From CAZJNX01 sp964547415 (lineage in GTDB: Bacteria > Pseudomonadota > Alphaproteobacteria > Rhizobiales > Amorphaceae), in the NCBI GenBank assembly GCA_964547415.1, contig CAZJNX010000013.1, positions 1-40,737 on the forward strand: DNA of 40,737 nt. Direction: 5' to 3'. The notes under the pieces are model-generated. The model worked only from the letters and a program-made list of their open reading frames with translations, made no database searches and was not told where the DNA came from. A program made the position numbers and the translations under genes. Shown here in pieces: positions 26,201 through 34,008 of this stretch. Position 1 is the first letter of the stretch. Each line of letters starts with the position of its first letter.

Positions 26201-26358
26201 GCGCCCGGGAAGGGCGTCACCACGGTGGCGAACAGGTTTGTGATCGTGGGGTCCTCCTGCCGGCCGACGGTGAGGAAGGCCGACAGGCCCGAGGCGGCGA
26301 TGACGAGGAGGAGGGTCGCCGTCAGGCGCGGCCGACGGAAGAACAGGGTGGCGAGCAT
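23224..26358 (-). CDS. RND efflux permease (second)
   Basis: A 1044-residue RND permease of a different subgroup from the one at 2154-5306. Transmembrane helix 1 is at about 12-30 and the loop motif is FPGADAARVEALV. Helix 4 reads LGLLVDAAIVMVDEI: Asp403 is present but its usual neighbour Asp is Ala404. In helix 10 the usual lysine is replaced (GVSINAAIIVM). Similar DAAIV and INAAI variants occur in other RND subgroups, so this is probably lineage-typical, but the proton path must differ from that of AcrB. It lies 25 bp after the adaptor gene and is convergent with the esterase gene, separated by 11 bp. The substrate is unknown. Confidence 0.93.
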   Translation of the reverse strand: MLATLFFRRPRLTATLLLVIAASGLSAFLTVGRQEDPTITNLFATVVTPFPGADAARVEALVSDPIEDALAAIPEIDEIRSTSRAGVSLVTVELSAFIDAGTIDEAWSQIRDALGEVAGRLPRGAAEPAFDNDRTGAYTAIAALVPAAPHVPPAVTARLAESLRDRLRQLPGTERTSVFGAPEEEVRVEADPLALAALGLSADRLAATIASADPKESAGRLRSPALDAVVEVEGEIDGLARIAEIPLASGPDGTVSRVGDVAMLAKTERDPPTEIAYANGETAVLVAARMEPDRQVDRYMARVREEIAAFEAGLPDGVRLALLFDQSRYTESRLAEVAGNMALGVALVLAVLFVTLGLRAALAVALVLPATLLASLATLGVLGVSIHQMSVTGLIVALGLLVDAAIVMVDEIRKRLSAGLSPREAVGGSVERLAGPLLASTLTTALAFTPMALLPGPAGDFVGAIAIAVIVMLFWSFALALTVTPALAGWLLGGAAGARAGFLSRGIGAGAAGRAFLALVRLSLSRPRLSILYALVLPVAGFLSFPTLTAQFFPGVDRDQFFVEIEMPPGTGIRGTEAAALAADRAIRAGEGVRQVAWVIGRAAPAFYYNMRNDRDGSQDYAKALVTTASPEATARLVTALQDRLDDALPAARVVVRDLVQGPPVDAPVELRFVGPDLAVLKTLGEEARTIVAALPEVTMARTVLGDSPPKLAFRLDEEKVRAAGLTLDGVARQLDAALEGALGGTFVEASEELPVRVRLAGAVRDDPAALSTLLLVPERAAAGADGPPAFGAIPLAALGTLEVVPADAVIARRNGERTNTVQAFVRYGVLPQEALETVRAALAREGFAVPPGYRLEVGGDADARGETISNLMSSMGFVVTLTVATIVLAFNSFRLALVAGIVCGLSAGLSLLALAVFQYPFGINAVIGVIGSIGVSINAAIIVMTALQADPRAAAGDREAMAAVVAGAGRHIFSTTLTTVGGFLPLILAGGGFWPPFAMAIAGGVALSAVVSFFFTPPVFALVYAGRRARARTSPAATVPRAA

Positions 26359-26383
26359 GGCATCGTCTCCCGGTCCGGGCGGC

Positions 26384-27670
26384 TCACAGGGCGGCGGAGG
26401 TGGCGGGCGCCGGGCCGACCTCGACGGGCGGGCGCGCCTCCGCGTCCGCCGGGACCGGGCGGACGGGGGCGCCGCGGGTCACCCGGTGGCGCCCCTCGAC
26501 GATGATCCGGTCGCCGGCCGCGAGGGTGCCGCGCACGAACGCGGTCGCGTTGTCGACGGCGATCACCTCCACGAGTTCGAGCCCCGCCCGGGGCGCCTGC
26601 CCCTCCCCCTCCGGCGGCCGGACGGTGGCGAGGGACCAAAGACCCCGCTCGGCCTCCTTGAGGGCGGCGACGGGGACCTGGTGGCCGGCGGTGCCGAGGG
26701 GCCGGTCGAGGACGAGGCGGGCGATGGCGCCGAAGGGAACGTCGGCCGTCTCCGGCAGCGCCACGATGACCGTGAGGGTCTGCGTCGCCGGGTCGATGTC
26801 CGGGCGCACGGCGACGACGGTCCCCGCGAGGGTGCCCGTCGCCGTCTCCACCGGGACGGCCGCGCCGGGGGCGACGTCCTGCCGCCGCGCCTCGGGCAGG
26901 CCGACGCGCAGCCGCCGCGCCCCGCCCTCGAGGAGCTCCACCACCGGCGCGCCGGCCGACAGGATCGCCCCCTCGTCGGCGAGCCGCGCGGCGACGCGGC
27001 CGGCGAAGGGTGCCCGGATCGCGGACTTGTCGAGGGCGATGGCGATGCGCTCGAGGCCGGCGTCGATCTCCTCCAGGGACGCCTCGAGCCGGGCGAGCTC
27101 GAGGCGGGCCGCGTCGAAGCGCTCGTCGGTGGCGTGGCCGCGGTCGAGGAGCTGGCGGGCGCGCGTCAGGGTGAGGTCGGCGAGCTCCCGCCGCGCCTCG
27201 GTCGCCGTGCGGCGGGCGCGCAGCTCGCGCCGCTCCGCCTCGAGGCCGCGCGTGTCGAGCCGGGCGAGGACGGCGCCGGCCTCCACCCGCTCGCCCTCCT
27301 CCACGAGAACTGCCTCCAGGGTGCCGGCCCGCTCGAACGACAGGCGGCTCTCGCGCCGCGGTTCGACGCGCCCGGCGTAGCGCTCGGGCAGCACGAAGGG
27401 CGCCGGTTCGCCGAGGGCCGCCACGCTGACGGTGACGGGGCGCGGCGGCGCGGCGGGCGCGTCGGCGACGGCCCGCTCGCGCACCGTGCCGACGAGGAGG
27501 GCGAGGAGGCCCGCCGCGCCGGCCGCCGCCAGGACGACGACGGCGGCGCCGAGAACGCGCCGGCCGACCGCCCGCCCTCGCCCGCGGGGCCGGGCGGCCT
27601 CTTCCGGTTCTCCCGTGGCGGCGAGGAAACCGCCGGCGACGGGATCCCGATCGGAGCTCGCGTCGTTCAT
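26384..27670 (-). CDS. RND efflux periplasmic adaptor (second)
   Basis: A 428-residue membrane fusion protein. A basic cytoplasmic leader precedes one membrane anchor at about 38-62. The first lipoyl half is near 95-135 (ESRLSFERAGTLEAVLVEEG), an Arg/Glu/Ala/Leu-rich hairpin follows at 135-210, then the second lipoyl half beginning IRAPFAGRVAARLADEGA. Beta-barrel and membrane-proximal domains fill the rest. It is the first gene of the adaptor/permease pair and is divergent from a TetR gene 115 bp away. This arrangement strongly suggests that the TetR protein represses the pump operon. Confidence 0.93.
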   Translation of the reverse strand: MNDASSDRDPVAGGFLAATGEPEEAARPRGRGRAVGRRVLGAAVVVLAAAGAAGLLALLVGTVRERAVADAPAAPPRPVTVSVAALGEPAPFVLPERYAGRVEPRRESRLSFERAGTLEAVLVEEGERVEAGAVLARLDTRGLEAERRELRARRTATEARRELADLTLTRARQLLDRGHATDERFDAARLELARLEASLEEIDAGLERIAIALDKSAIRAPFAGRVAARLADEGAILSAGAPVVELLEGGARRLRVGLPEARRQDVAPGAAVPVETATGTLAGTVVAVRPDIDPATQTLTVIVALPETADVPFGAIARLVLDRPLGTAGHQVPVAALKEAERGLWSLATVRPPEGEGQAPRAGLELVEVIAVDNATAFVRGTLAAGDRIIVEGRHRVTRGAPVRPVPADAEARPPVEVGPAPATSAAL

Positions 27671-27726
27671 GGTCCCGTCCCCCGGGGTCGGTGGCGCGCG
27701 CGACGGCGGCCACCGATGTGAGCCGC

Positions 27727-27745
27727 CGTCACATTGTGAGTGACG
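27727..27745. promoter_or_regulatory. TetR operator candidate CGTCAC-N7-GTGACG
   Basis: A 19-bp inverted repeat between the divergent efflux and tetR genes: CGTCAC (27727-27732) and GTGACG (27740-27745). A second, overlapping perfect palindrome TCACA-T-TGTGA lies at 27729-27739. It sits just downstream of a candidate minus-strand promoter, where bound repressor would block the efflux operon. Confidence 0.55.
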
Positions 27746-27747
27746 CT

Positions 27748-27776
27748 AACATTGACCCTCGGTCCCTTTCGGTCAA
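27748..27776 (-). promoter_or_regulatory. Candidate promoter of the second RND operon
   Basis: On the minus strand TTGACC (27776-27771) is followed after 17 bp by AATGTT (27753-27748). The -35 matches the consensus in five of six positions, the -10 in only three. The same stretch holds an inverted repeat TTGACC-N13-GGTCAA (27752-27776), so a plus-strand promoter for tetR could start from the mirrored TTGACC. Confidence 0.4.
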
Positions 27777-27785
27777 GATCGGCCC

Positions 27786-28415
27786 ATGACACGAAGCGAC
27801 GACGATCCCGTGACGCGCCGCGGCGGCTACCACCACGGCAACCTGGATGCGGCCCTCGTGGCGGCGGTGCGCACGCTCGTGGAGCGGGACGGGGCGGGCG
27901 GCTTCTCGATGGCTGAGGCCTGCAAGATGGCGGGCGTGTCGACGGCCGCGCCCTACCGCCATTTCCGCGACAAGACGGACATCCTCGGCCACGTGGCGCG
28001 GGCGGGCTTCGACGAGCTCGCCGCGGCGATGCGCGCGGCGCGCGAGCGGGCGCTGCCGGACGACCCGGCGGGCCTGATCGCGGGCCTCGGCAAGGTCTAC
28101 GTCGCCTTCGCCCTCCAGAACCCGGAGACGTTCGCGCTGATGTTCGCGAGCCCCCGCGAGGTGCGCGAGGACGATCGCGTCCACGCGGCGGGAAAGGCGT
28201 GCTTCGGCGTCCTCATCGACGAGGTGGCGCGCTACCTCGGGCGCGCCGCGGACGCCCAGGAGAGCCGGGAGCTGTCGGTGATGCTGTGGACCTTCGTCCA
28301 CGGCGTCGCCTCCCTCGCCCGGGACGGCGATTACGAGGCGGCCGAGATCGACGTGGAGACCGACCGCCTCATCGAGCGGGCGACGCGGGCGGTGCTGGCC
28401 GGCGTCGGGCGCTAG
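27786..28415 (+). CDS. TetR-family transcriptional regulator
   Basis: A 209-residue regulator. The N-terminal helix-turn-helix spans about 38-64 (FSMAEACKMAGVSTAAPYRHF), preceded by RGGYHHGNL, a start typical of the TetR group with a WHG-type C-terminal domain. The ligand-binding half includes FALQNPETFALMFAS and a Trp-Thr-Phe-Val-His-Gly segment (LWTFVHG), which supports that subgroup. It is divergent from the adaptor gene of an RND pump, with inverted repeats in the 115-bp gap, so it is most likely the local repressor, released by a pump substrate. The ATG at 27786 lies only about 40 bp from the operator candidates. Confidence 0.93.
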   Translation: MTRSDDDPVTRRGGYHHGNLDAALVAAVRTLVERDGAGGFSMAEACKMAGVSTAAPYRHFRDKTDILGHVARAGFDELAAAMRAARERALPDDPAGLIAGLGKVYVAFALQNPETFALMFASPREVREDDRVHAAGKACFGVLIDEVARYLGRAADAQESRELSVMLWTFVHGVASLARDGDYEAAEIDVETDRLIERATRAVLAGVGR

Positions 28416-28416
28416 G

Positions 28417-28435
28417 GCGCGGCCGGGGGCCGCGC
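28417..28435. terminator. Perfect 8-bp GC hairpin between convergent genes
   Basis: GCGCGGCC (28417-28424), loop GGG, GGCCGCGC (28428-28435). It fills the 24-bp gap between the convergent tetR and DUF3830 genes and probably serves as a bidirectional terminator, although no U-tract follows on either strand. Confidence 0.45.
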
Positions 28436-28439
28436 GCGG

Positions 28440-28856
28440 TCAGACGGCCTCGATCCGGATCGGCTGGGCGCCCTGCCAGAGCGTCATCGGGCCGAGCTCG
28501 GCGAGCTGGTCGAGGTTCGAGGTGATCGTCAGGAAGTGGTTGCCCGCGAGCTGGCCCATCTTGCTGGCGAAGTTCACTCCGCCGTAGGCGAGCAGGATCT
28601 CCGTCTCGCTGATGCCGCCCGGATAGAGGATCATCTGCCCGGGGGCGGGATAGGTGGTGTGGTTCTCGTAGGTCACGCCGAAGTCGGTCTCGCCGAGCGG
28701 GATCCACACCGCCTCCCCGCTCCAGCGCACGTGGACGACCTTGCTCTCGTAGGGAAGGCGGCGGCGGATGGCGGCGACCGTGCGAGGCGCCTTCTCCTCC
28801 TCGAAGCGGGCGTCGAACGTGAACGGGCCGGCCGTGACCTTGAGCGCCTGGGACAT
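28440..28856 (-). CDS. DUF3830 family (cyclophilin-like) protein
   Basis: A 138-residue protein resembling DUF3830, a small cyclophilin-like beta-barrel family of unknown function. The diagnostic stretch is EKAPRTVAAIRRRLPYESKV followed by a strand pair with VWIPLGE, then TTYPAPGQMILYPGG. Similar APRT...LP phrases open the fold in related families. It is complete and has no signal peptide. It lies 90 bp downstream of the DUF3540 gene on the same strand and could be cotranscribed, but DUF3830 is not a usual T6SS partner, so the linkage may be accidental. In other bacteria this family is often near organic-acid or amidohydrolase genes. Confidence 0.72.
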   Translation of the reverse strand: MSQALKVTAGPFTFDARFEEEKAPRTVAAIRRRLPYESKVVHVRWSGEAVWIPLGETDFGVTYENHTTYPAPGQMILYPGGISETEILLAYGGVNFASKMGQLAGNHFLTITSNLDQLAELGPMTLWQGAQPIRIEAV

Positions 28857-28946
28857 CGCTTGACCTCTTGCGGAGAACGGCGGGCGGACGCCCGCGCCAG
28901 CCTCCTTACCCGAGGCCGCCGCCCGAAAGAAGGGGTGGCGGCGCGA

Positions 28947-29615
28947 TCAGCCCATGGTCACGCGCTCGGCGTCCATGCGGATGTCGTCCTCGGCCGTCGT
29001 CACGACGCTCGCGCTCCTCAGGAACGCCACGCCCTCCACCCGCTCCACCTTCGTGTCGGCGGCAAGGTCGTCGATCCCCTCCACGTGGACGTGGCGCTGG
29101 CCGTGGTGCTCGCGCTGGCAGTCGGTGACGACGACCCGCTCCCCCGTGGTCTCGTCGCGGCGGCGGAAGGTCTCCGCCAGCCGTTCGCCCACGAGGGTGC
29201 AAAGACGGGCGACGACGGAGAAGGCGCCGGTGGCGACGTGTGCGACGGGGGCGACGAGGGACAGACGCTCGGCCGCCTCGGCCGTCACCGTGCGGCCGGC
29301 GAGGTGAAGGTCGCGCTCCGCACGGCCGACGCGCAGCGTCCGCTCGCCCCCGACCCGCGCGAGGATGCGCAGGACGTGCCGTTCGTCCGCCCGCTCGCAG
29401 AACAGGACCCGGTCGCCCGGCTCGGGCGCCACCAGGAGGTCGAAGGCGAGCCGCGCCGTCACCGTCCGGCTGCCCGCCTCGAGGAGCACCGCCCCCTCGC
29501 CCTCCACGCGGACCACCACCGCCTCGGCGAGGAGGACCTCCGGCCGCGCCGCGCCCTCCAGCGCCTCGAGCCCCGACGCCGCCAGCGCCCCGCCCGTCGT
29601 CTCGCCTGTCGCCAT
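28947..29615 (-). CDS. DUF3540 domain protein, T6SS accessory
   Basis: A 222-residue protein matching DUF3540 in order of elements. An OB-like N-terminal half (VLLEAGSRTVTARLAFDLLV, then PGDRVLFC) is followed by a beta-helical part with LSLVAPVAHVATG and a helix VARLCTLVGERLAETFRR. A final segment of repeated strands ends AEDDIRMDAERVTMG. This looks like the spike-tip beta-structure of VgrG without its hub domains. DUF3540 genes are found with DUF2169, pentapeptide and PAAR-like genes in type VI secretion clusters, exactly the company here. It is divergent from the DUF2169 gene across a 179-bp gap with no obvious promoter motif. Confidence 0.78.
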   Translation of the reverse strand: MATGETTGGALAASGLEALEGAARPEVLLAEAVVVRVEGEGAVLLEAGSRTVTARLAFDLLVAPEPGDRVLFCERADERHVLRILARVGGERTLRVGRAERDLHLAGRTVTAEAAERLSLVAPVAHVATGAFSVVARLCTLVGERLAETFRRRDETTGERVVVTDCQREHHGQRHVHVEGIDDLAADTKVERVEGVAFLRSASVVTTAEDDIRMDAERVTMG

Positions 29616-29794
29616 CGATCCTGCCCCGTCCCGATGCGGGCACGAGGCTAGGCGCGCGGCCGCACCGGCGCAACCGCCGGCTCGCCTGCAGCGCGGATTC
29701 GTCCGCCGCGACCGCGATCCCGCCTAGCCAAGGCGGGGTCTCTGCGGCTATCGGTTGGCGCGAGCGCGACGCTCGGGGGACCGACGGCAGGGGC

Positions 29795-32700
29795 ATGCCC
29801 CAGATCATCAAGCCCTTTCGGCTCGGAATCATGACGAAGACCCTGCCCTACGAGGGCCGGGGCCTCCTCACCGTCTCGGCCTACGCGGTGAGCGACCTTT
29901 CCGCGCCGCGGGACCTCCTGATGGAGATGTCCCTGTGGCCCATGGTGGCCAAGGAGCTGCCGGAGGGGGAGATCTTCGACGAGGCGAATCCCAAGCCCTC
30001 CGGCGAGTGGCTGGTGGCCGGCTCGGCGGTGGCCCCGGGCGACCCGGTGCAGGCGATGGCGGTGGAGGTGGCCGTCGGCGGCCGCCGCAAGCGCCTCGCG
30101 GTGGTGGGCGAGCGCCACTGGATCGCCGGGCATCACGGCCCGGTCCACTCCCCGCCCCGGCCCTTCACCGACGTCCTCCTGTCCCCGAAGCTCGCCTTCG
30201 GCGGGCCGCACCACCACGAGAACCCGGACGGGCGTGGCCACGGGGCCCTGAACCTCTACGAGGCGGGCCACAGGGCACCCCTGCCGCGGATCGAGAACCC
30301 CGAGGCGCCGATCCGTCAGATCGAGGACGAGCCGGTCCCCCACCACTTCGGCCCGATCCCGCCGACGGCCCCCGTCCGGCTCGACCGCATGGGCACCTAC
30401 GACGGGGCATGGCTCGCCCACTTTCCCGAGCTGCCCCACGACTTCGACCCGCTCTACTTCTCCGTCGCGCCGGCGGACCAGCGCATCGACGGCTTCTTCC
30501 GGGGCGACGAGACGGTGGAGGTGCACGGCATGTCCGCCCGCGTGCCCCACGCCCGCGGCCAGCTTCCGGGCATCCGGGCGCGCGCCTTCATCCGCCGCCG
30601 GGACGAGCCCCTGCGCGAACTGAAGATGCGGCTCGACACCGTCTGGGTGTTCGGCACCGAGCAGAAGACGGTGCCCATCTGGCGCGGCCGCACGCTGGTG
30701 GACGACCGGGAAGCGGCGGACGTGGAGGCGATCATGATCGCCTACGAGAACCTCGAGGACGAGCCGCGACCCCTGTCCCACTACCACGAGGTGATGGCGC
30801 TGCGGATCGATCCGGAGGGGCGCTTCCGCCACCTCCTCGCCGACGGGCAGCTCTCGCCCCCGCCCGACCCGGCGGAGGCCGAGCGGCGCCGGGCGGCCCG
30901 CTACGAGCGCGGACGCGCGGCCATGGAGGAGCACCGCCGCCACCGCCAGTGGATCGCCGACCGCGGCCACGCCGAATCGGGCCTTCCGCCCGAGCTCGCC
31001 CCCCGCGTGCCGCCCGCCCCGATCGACCCGCTGCCGCTGCCCACCGAGGAGGACATCGCCCGCAACGACATCGACCTCGCCTCCCTGATCGACGCGCTCG
31101 AGGAGATGGCCCGCGCCCTCGAGGAGAAGGCGGCCGTCATGCAGCACGAGGCCCAGGCGACGCTGAAACCCGTCCTCGACGCCTCCCCCCTCGGCCGGCA
31201 CCTGAAGCCGCCCGTGCCGATCCCGGACCTGCCGCCGGGCGCGCGGCCGCCCGAGCCGCCCGCGGCCCTCGCCGAACAGACGGAGGCGCTCGCCCGCGGC
31301 CACGACGTGGAGGAGCTCCTGAAGGGCTTCGGCTTCGCCGACCCGGAAGCGCAGGAGAAGATGCGGGCGGGCGTGACGGGGCTGATGGACGCCTTCGAGC
31401 GGGGCCTCCATCCCGCGGACGACGAGGAGGCGTTCGAGGCGGCGAAGGCGCGCGCGCTCATGAGCCCGGACGCCACCCCCCTCGCCCCGGTCCGCCGCCA
31501 GCTCGACGGCGTGGCGCTGCCCGACCGGAAGACCGACCACCCGCCGGGGACCTCGCCCGACCAGTCGATCCTGTCCTTCCTCGACGAGGCCTTCGCCGAC
31601 CCGGAGGCCGATCCGGAGCGCATGGGAAAGGCGCGGGAGAGCATCGCCTCGGTGGACCGGATGCTCGGCGAGTTCCTGCCGAACCTGCCGAAGGACGCGG
31701 ACGGGCGCGCCCTCCCCGCCCTCCTCGAACAGATGGAGCGGACGGCGCGGGAGCAGCCGCCCCTCGACCCGGCCGCCCAGCTCGAGGAGGCGCGGGCCAT
31801 GCTCGCCGAGGCCGACGCGGAGGCCGCGCGCACCACCGCCGCCGCGCGGCGCGCCATGGCCCGGCCCATCTACCCGCTCGTGCCCCTGTCGCCCGCGGTC
31901 GCCCGCCGCCTCGGCGCGTTCGTGCTCGAGGCGGCTCGCACCGGAACGGGCTTCGCCGGCGCCGACCTCGCCGGCATCGACCTTGCCGGCGAGGACCTGT
32001 CGGGCCTCGACCTGTCCGGCGCGTTCCTCGAGCGGGCGGACCTGTCCCGCGCCCGCCTCGCGGGAACCAACCTCGCCGGCGCCGTCCTCACCGGCGCGCG
32101 TCTGCGGGAGGCGGATCTTCGAGGGGCCGAGCTGTCGGACGCCAACATGGCCGGGGTGGACGCCACCAGCGCGCGCCTTTCCCGGGCACGGCTCGCCGGC
32201 ACGCGGCTCGACGGGGCGGTCCTCGCCCGGGCGGACCTTTCCGGCGCGCGCATCAAGGCGGTGACGGCGATCGGCCCGACCTTCGACGGCGCCTCCCTCG
32301 CGGGCGCGCGGATCGACGACCTCACGGTCATGCAGGGCAGCTTCGCGGGCGTCGACCTGTCGCGTGCGCGGGTGCGGGACCTCACGGTGATGGACGCGGA
32401 CGCCACAGGCCTCGTGGCGCGGGAGGCGAGCCTCGAGGAGACGAGCTTCATGAAGGCGCCGCTTCCGGGGGCCGACTTCTCCGGGGCGGCGATCGCGAAG
32501 ATGACCTTCGCCGTCGGGAGCGACGCGCGGGGCGCGCGCTTCGACGGGGCGCGGGTCCAGCGCCTGTCGGCCTTCCGCGGGGCGCTGCGCGGGGCCGTGT
32601 TCCGGCGGGCGCGGCTTTCCGGCGCGTCCTTCTTCGAGGCCGACCTCACGGACGCCGACTTCACCTTCGCCGCGGTCCGCGCCTGCGACCTCGCCAACGC

Positions 32701-32887
32701 ACGGCTGAAGCGGGCCGACCTCACGGGGGCGGACCTGTTCGCAAGCCGCCTGCACCGCGCCGTCCTCGTCCACGCCGGGCTGCGCCACGCGAGCCTTTAC
32801 CGGGCGGACCTGTCGGACGCGGTCCTCGTCGGCGCGGACCTTTCGGGCGCCAACCTCAACGCGACGCTGATGGAGGCGAGGCGATGA
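29795..32887 (+). CDS. DUF2169 and pentapeptide-repeat fusion protein, T6SS accessory
   Basis: A 1030-residue protein. Residues 1 to about 320 match DUF2169, beginning MPQIIKPFRLGIMTKTLPYE and including HWIAGHHGPVHSPPRPFTDV and KLAFGGPHHHENPDGRGHG. DUF2169 proteins accompany VgrG and PAAR-like proteins and are thought to act as loading adaptors for T6SS spikes. Residues about 320-700 are charged, proline-containing and partly helical. From about 716 to the end are pentapeptide repeats of the A[DN]LSG type forming a right-handed beta-helix. Translational coupling to the next gene is clear (ATGA at 32884-32887). The ATG at 29795 fits the family N-terminus. The fusion of adaptor and long beta-helix in one chain is the notable point. 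Confidence 0.88.
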   Translation: MPQIIKPFRLGIMTKTLPYEGRGLLTVSAYAVSDLSAPRDLLMEMSLWPMVAKELPEGEIFDEANPKPSGEWLVAGSAVAPGDPVQAMAVEVAVGGRRKRLAVVGERHWIAGHHGPVHSPPRPFTDVLLSPKLAFGGPHHHENPDGRGHGALNLYEAGHRAPLPRIENPEAPIRQIEDEPVPHHFGPIPPTAPVRLDRMGTYDGAWLAHFPELPHDFDPLYFSVAPADQRIDGFFRGDETVEVHGMSARVPHARGQLPGIRARAFIRRRDEPLRELKMRLDTVWVFGTEQKTVPIWRGRTLVDDREAADVEAIMIAYENLEDEPRPLSHYHEVMALRIDPEGRFRHLLADGQLSPPPDPAEAERRRAARYERGRAAMEEHRRHRQWIADRGHAESGLPPELAPRVPPAPIDPLPLPTEEDIARNDIDLASLIDALEEMARALEEKAAVMQHEAQATLKPVLDASPLGRHLKPPVPIPDLPPGARPPEPPAALAEQTEALARGHDVEELLKGFGFADPEAQEKMRAGVTGLMDAFERGLHPADDEEAFEAAKARALMSPDATPLAPVRRQLDGVALPDRKTDHPPGTSPDQSILSFLDEAFADPEADPERMGKARESIASVDRMLGEFLPNLPKDADGRALPALLEQMERTAREQPPLDPAAQLEEARAMLAEADAEAARTTAAARRAMARPIYPLVPLSPAVARRLGAFVLEAARTGTGFAGADLAGIDLAGEDLSGLDLSGAFLERADLSRARLAGTNLAGAVLTGARLREADLRGAELSDANMAGVDATSARLSRARLAGTRLDGAVLARADLSGARIKAVTAIGPTFDGASLAGARIDDLTVMQGSFAGVDLSRARVRDLTVMDADATGLVAREASLEETSFMKAPLPGADFSGAAIAKMTFAVGSDARGARFDGARVQRLSAFRGALRGAVFRRARLSGASFFEADLTDADFTFAAVRACDLANARLKRADLTGADLFASRLHRAVLVHAGLRHASLYRADLSDAVLVGADLSGANLNATLMEARR

Positions 32888-33978
32888 GCTTCACGATGGC
32901 GGACCTTCACGGGCACGTGGAGCACGGCTTCCCCGTGTTCGAGGAGGACCTTTCCGCGCTGCCGCTCGCGGGCGTGTCGCTCGCCAGGGCGACGTTCATG
33001 GCCTGCCGCTTCGGCCACCAGGACCTGTCGCGGTCGGACCTCACCGGTGCCACCTTCATGGACTGCGACCTTTCGGGGGTCCGCCTCGAGGGCGCGGCCG
33101 TGAAGGAGGTGACGGTGATGGGCGGCTCGCTCGCGCGGGCCGCAGCGACGGGCCTCGACCTCAGCCGCTCGGCGATCTTCGACTGCGACCTGTCGGGGGC
33201 GCGGCTGTCGGGCCTTTCCCTCTTCGAGAGCAACATCGGCGCGGCGGACCTGTCGGACGCGGTCCTCACCGGGGCGCGGCTGCGCCGCTCGGGCCTGATG
33301 CGCTGCCGGATGGACCGGACGGACCTTTCGGGGACGCACCTCGAGATGGTCCTCCTCGGGGACTGCGACCTCAGGACCACGCGCCTCGAGGGGACGCGCT
33401 TCCAGACCGTCATCATGAAGGGGGTCGACCTGTCCCACCGCGCGTTCCGCAAGGTCTCGCTTCGCCAGTGCACGGTGGCCGAGGCGCGGCTCGTCGGCAT
33501 CGACCTCACCGAGGCGGACCTTCACGGGGCGATCTTCCTCTCCTCGGACCTGTCGGGGGCGGACCTGTCCCGCGCGCGGGCGCAGATGGCGTGTTTCGCG
33601 GGGGCGCGCCTCGTGGGCGCCCGCCTCGGCAAGGCGCGGCTGAAGCTCGCCAACTTCGACGGGGCGGACCTGTCGGGAGCGGACTTCGCCCACGCGCGGA
33701 TCACCCACGGCCGCTTCGTCGGGGCGGCCTGCAAGGGCGCCCATTTCGAGGCGAGCCGCCTGCACCACGCCGTGTTCGACGGGGCGGACCTGTCGGCCGC
33801 CTCGTTCGTGGGCGCGTCGCTGAGGCGGACCCGCCTCCACGACGCGAACACGGCCGGCAGCCTGTGGACGAACGCGCGGGGGTCCACCGAGGGGACGGAC
33901 CAGGAGCGGGCGGTGGCCGAACGCTACGACCCGCTCGCCGTCGCGCAGCGCCCGCGGCGGCGGGCGGGCGCCGCCTGA
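32884..33978 (+). CDS. Pentapeptide-repeat protein
   Basis: A 364-residue protein, almost entirely pentapeptide repeats from about 26 to 335 (units such as ADLSG, CDLSG, ARLVG), predicting a quadrilateral beta-helix of roughly fifteen coils. The start is short and the tail (335-364) is charged and unstructured-looking. There is no enzyme motif. Its ATG overlaps the stop of the DUF2169 fusion, so both repeat proteins are probably made in fixed ratio. In related clusters such proteins sit between DUF2169 and the PAAR-like gene; their role is unknown. The frequent Cys in the repeats (CDLS, CRF, CRM) is unusual compared with the Ala-rich repeats of the preceding protein. Confidence 0.88.
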   Translation: MSFTMADLHGHVEHGFPVFEEDLSALPLAGVSLARATFMACRFGHQDLSRSDLTGATFMDCDLSGVRLEGAAVKEVTVMGGSLARAAATGLDLSRSAIFDCDLSGARLSGLSLFESNIGAADLSDAVLTGARLRRSGLMRCRMDRTDLSGTHLEMVLLGDCDLRTTRLEGTRFQTVIMKGVDLSHRAFRKVSLRQCTVAEARLVGIDLTEADLHGAIFLSSDLSGADLSRARAQMACFAGARLVGARLGKARLKLANFDGADLSGADFAHARITHGRFVGAACKGAHFEASRLHHAVFDGADLSAASFVGASLRRTRLHDANTAGSLWTNARGSTEGTDQERAVAERYDPLAVAQRPRRRAGAA

Positions 33979-34008
33979 GCGGGACGGACAACCGGAGGGG
34001 AGAGGAAG

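Noticed and set aside
23443..26505. A 1020-codon plus-strand open frame opposite the second RND permease
   Set aside because: Antisense shadow with low-information His/Arg/Glu/Gly-rich translation; the opposite strand holds the real permease.
29648..32788. A 1046-codon minus-strand open frame opposite the DUF2169/pentapeptide gene
   Set aside because: It mirrors the repeat gene on the other strand. The regular pattern in its translation comes from the pentapeptide DNA repeats, not from a second protein.
31940..33860. Periodic GCGGACCTGTCGG-like units, at first suggestive of a DNA repeat array or CRISPR
   Set aside because: The period is 15 bases, in frame, with variable positions following pentapeptide rules, so it is protein-coding repetition without spacers.
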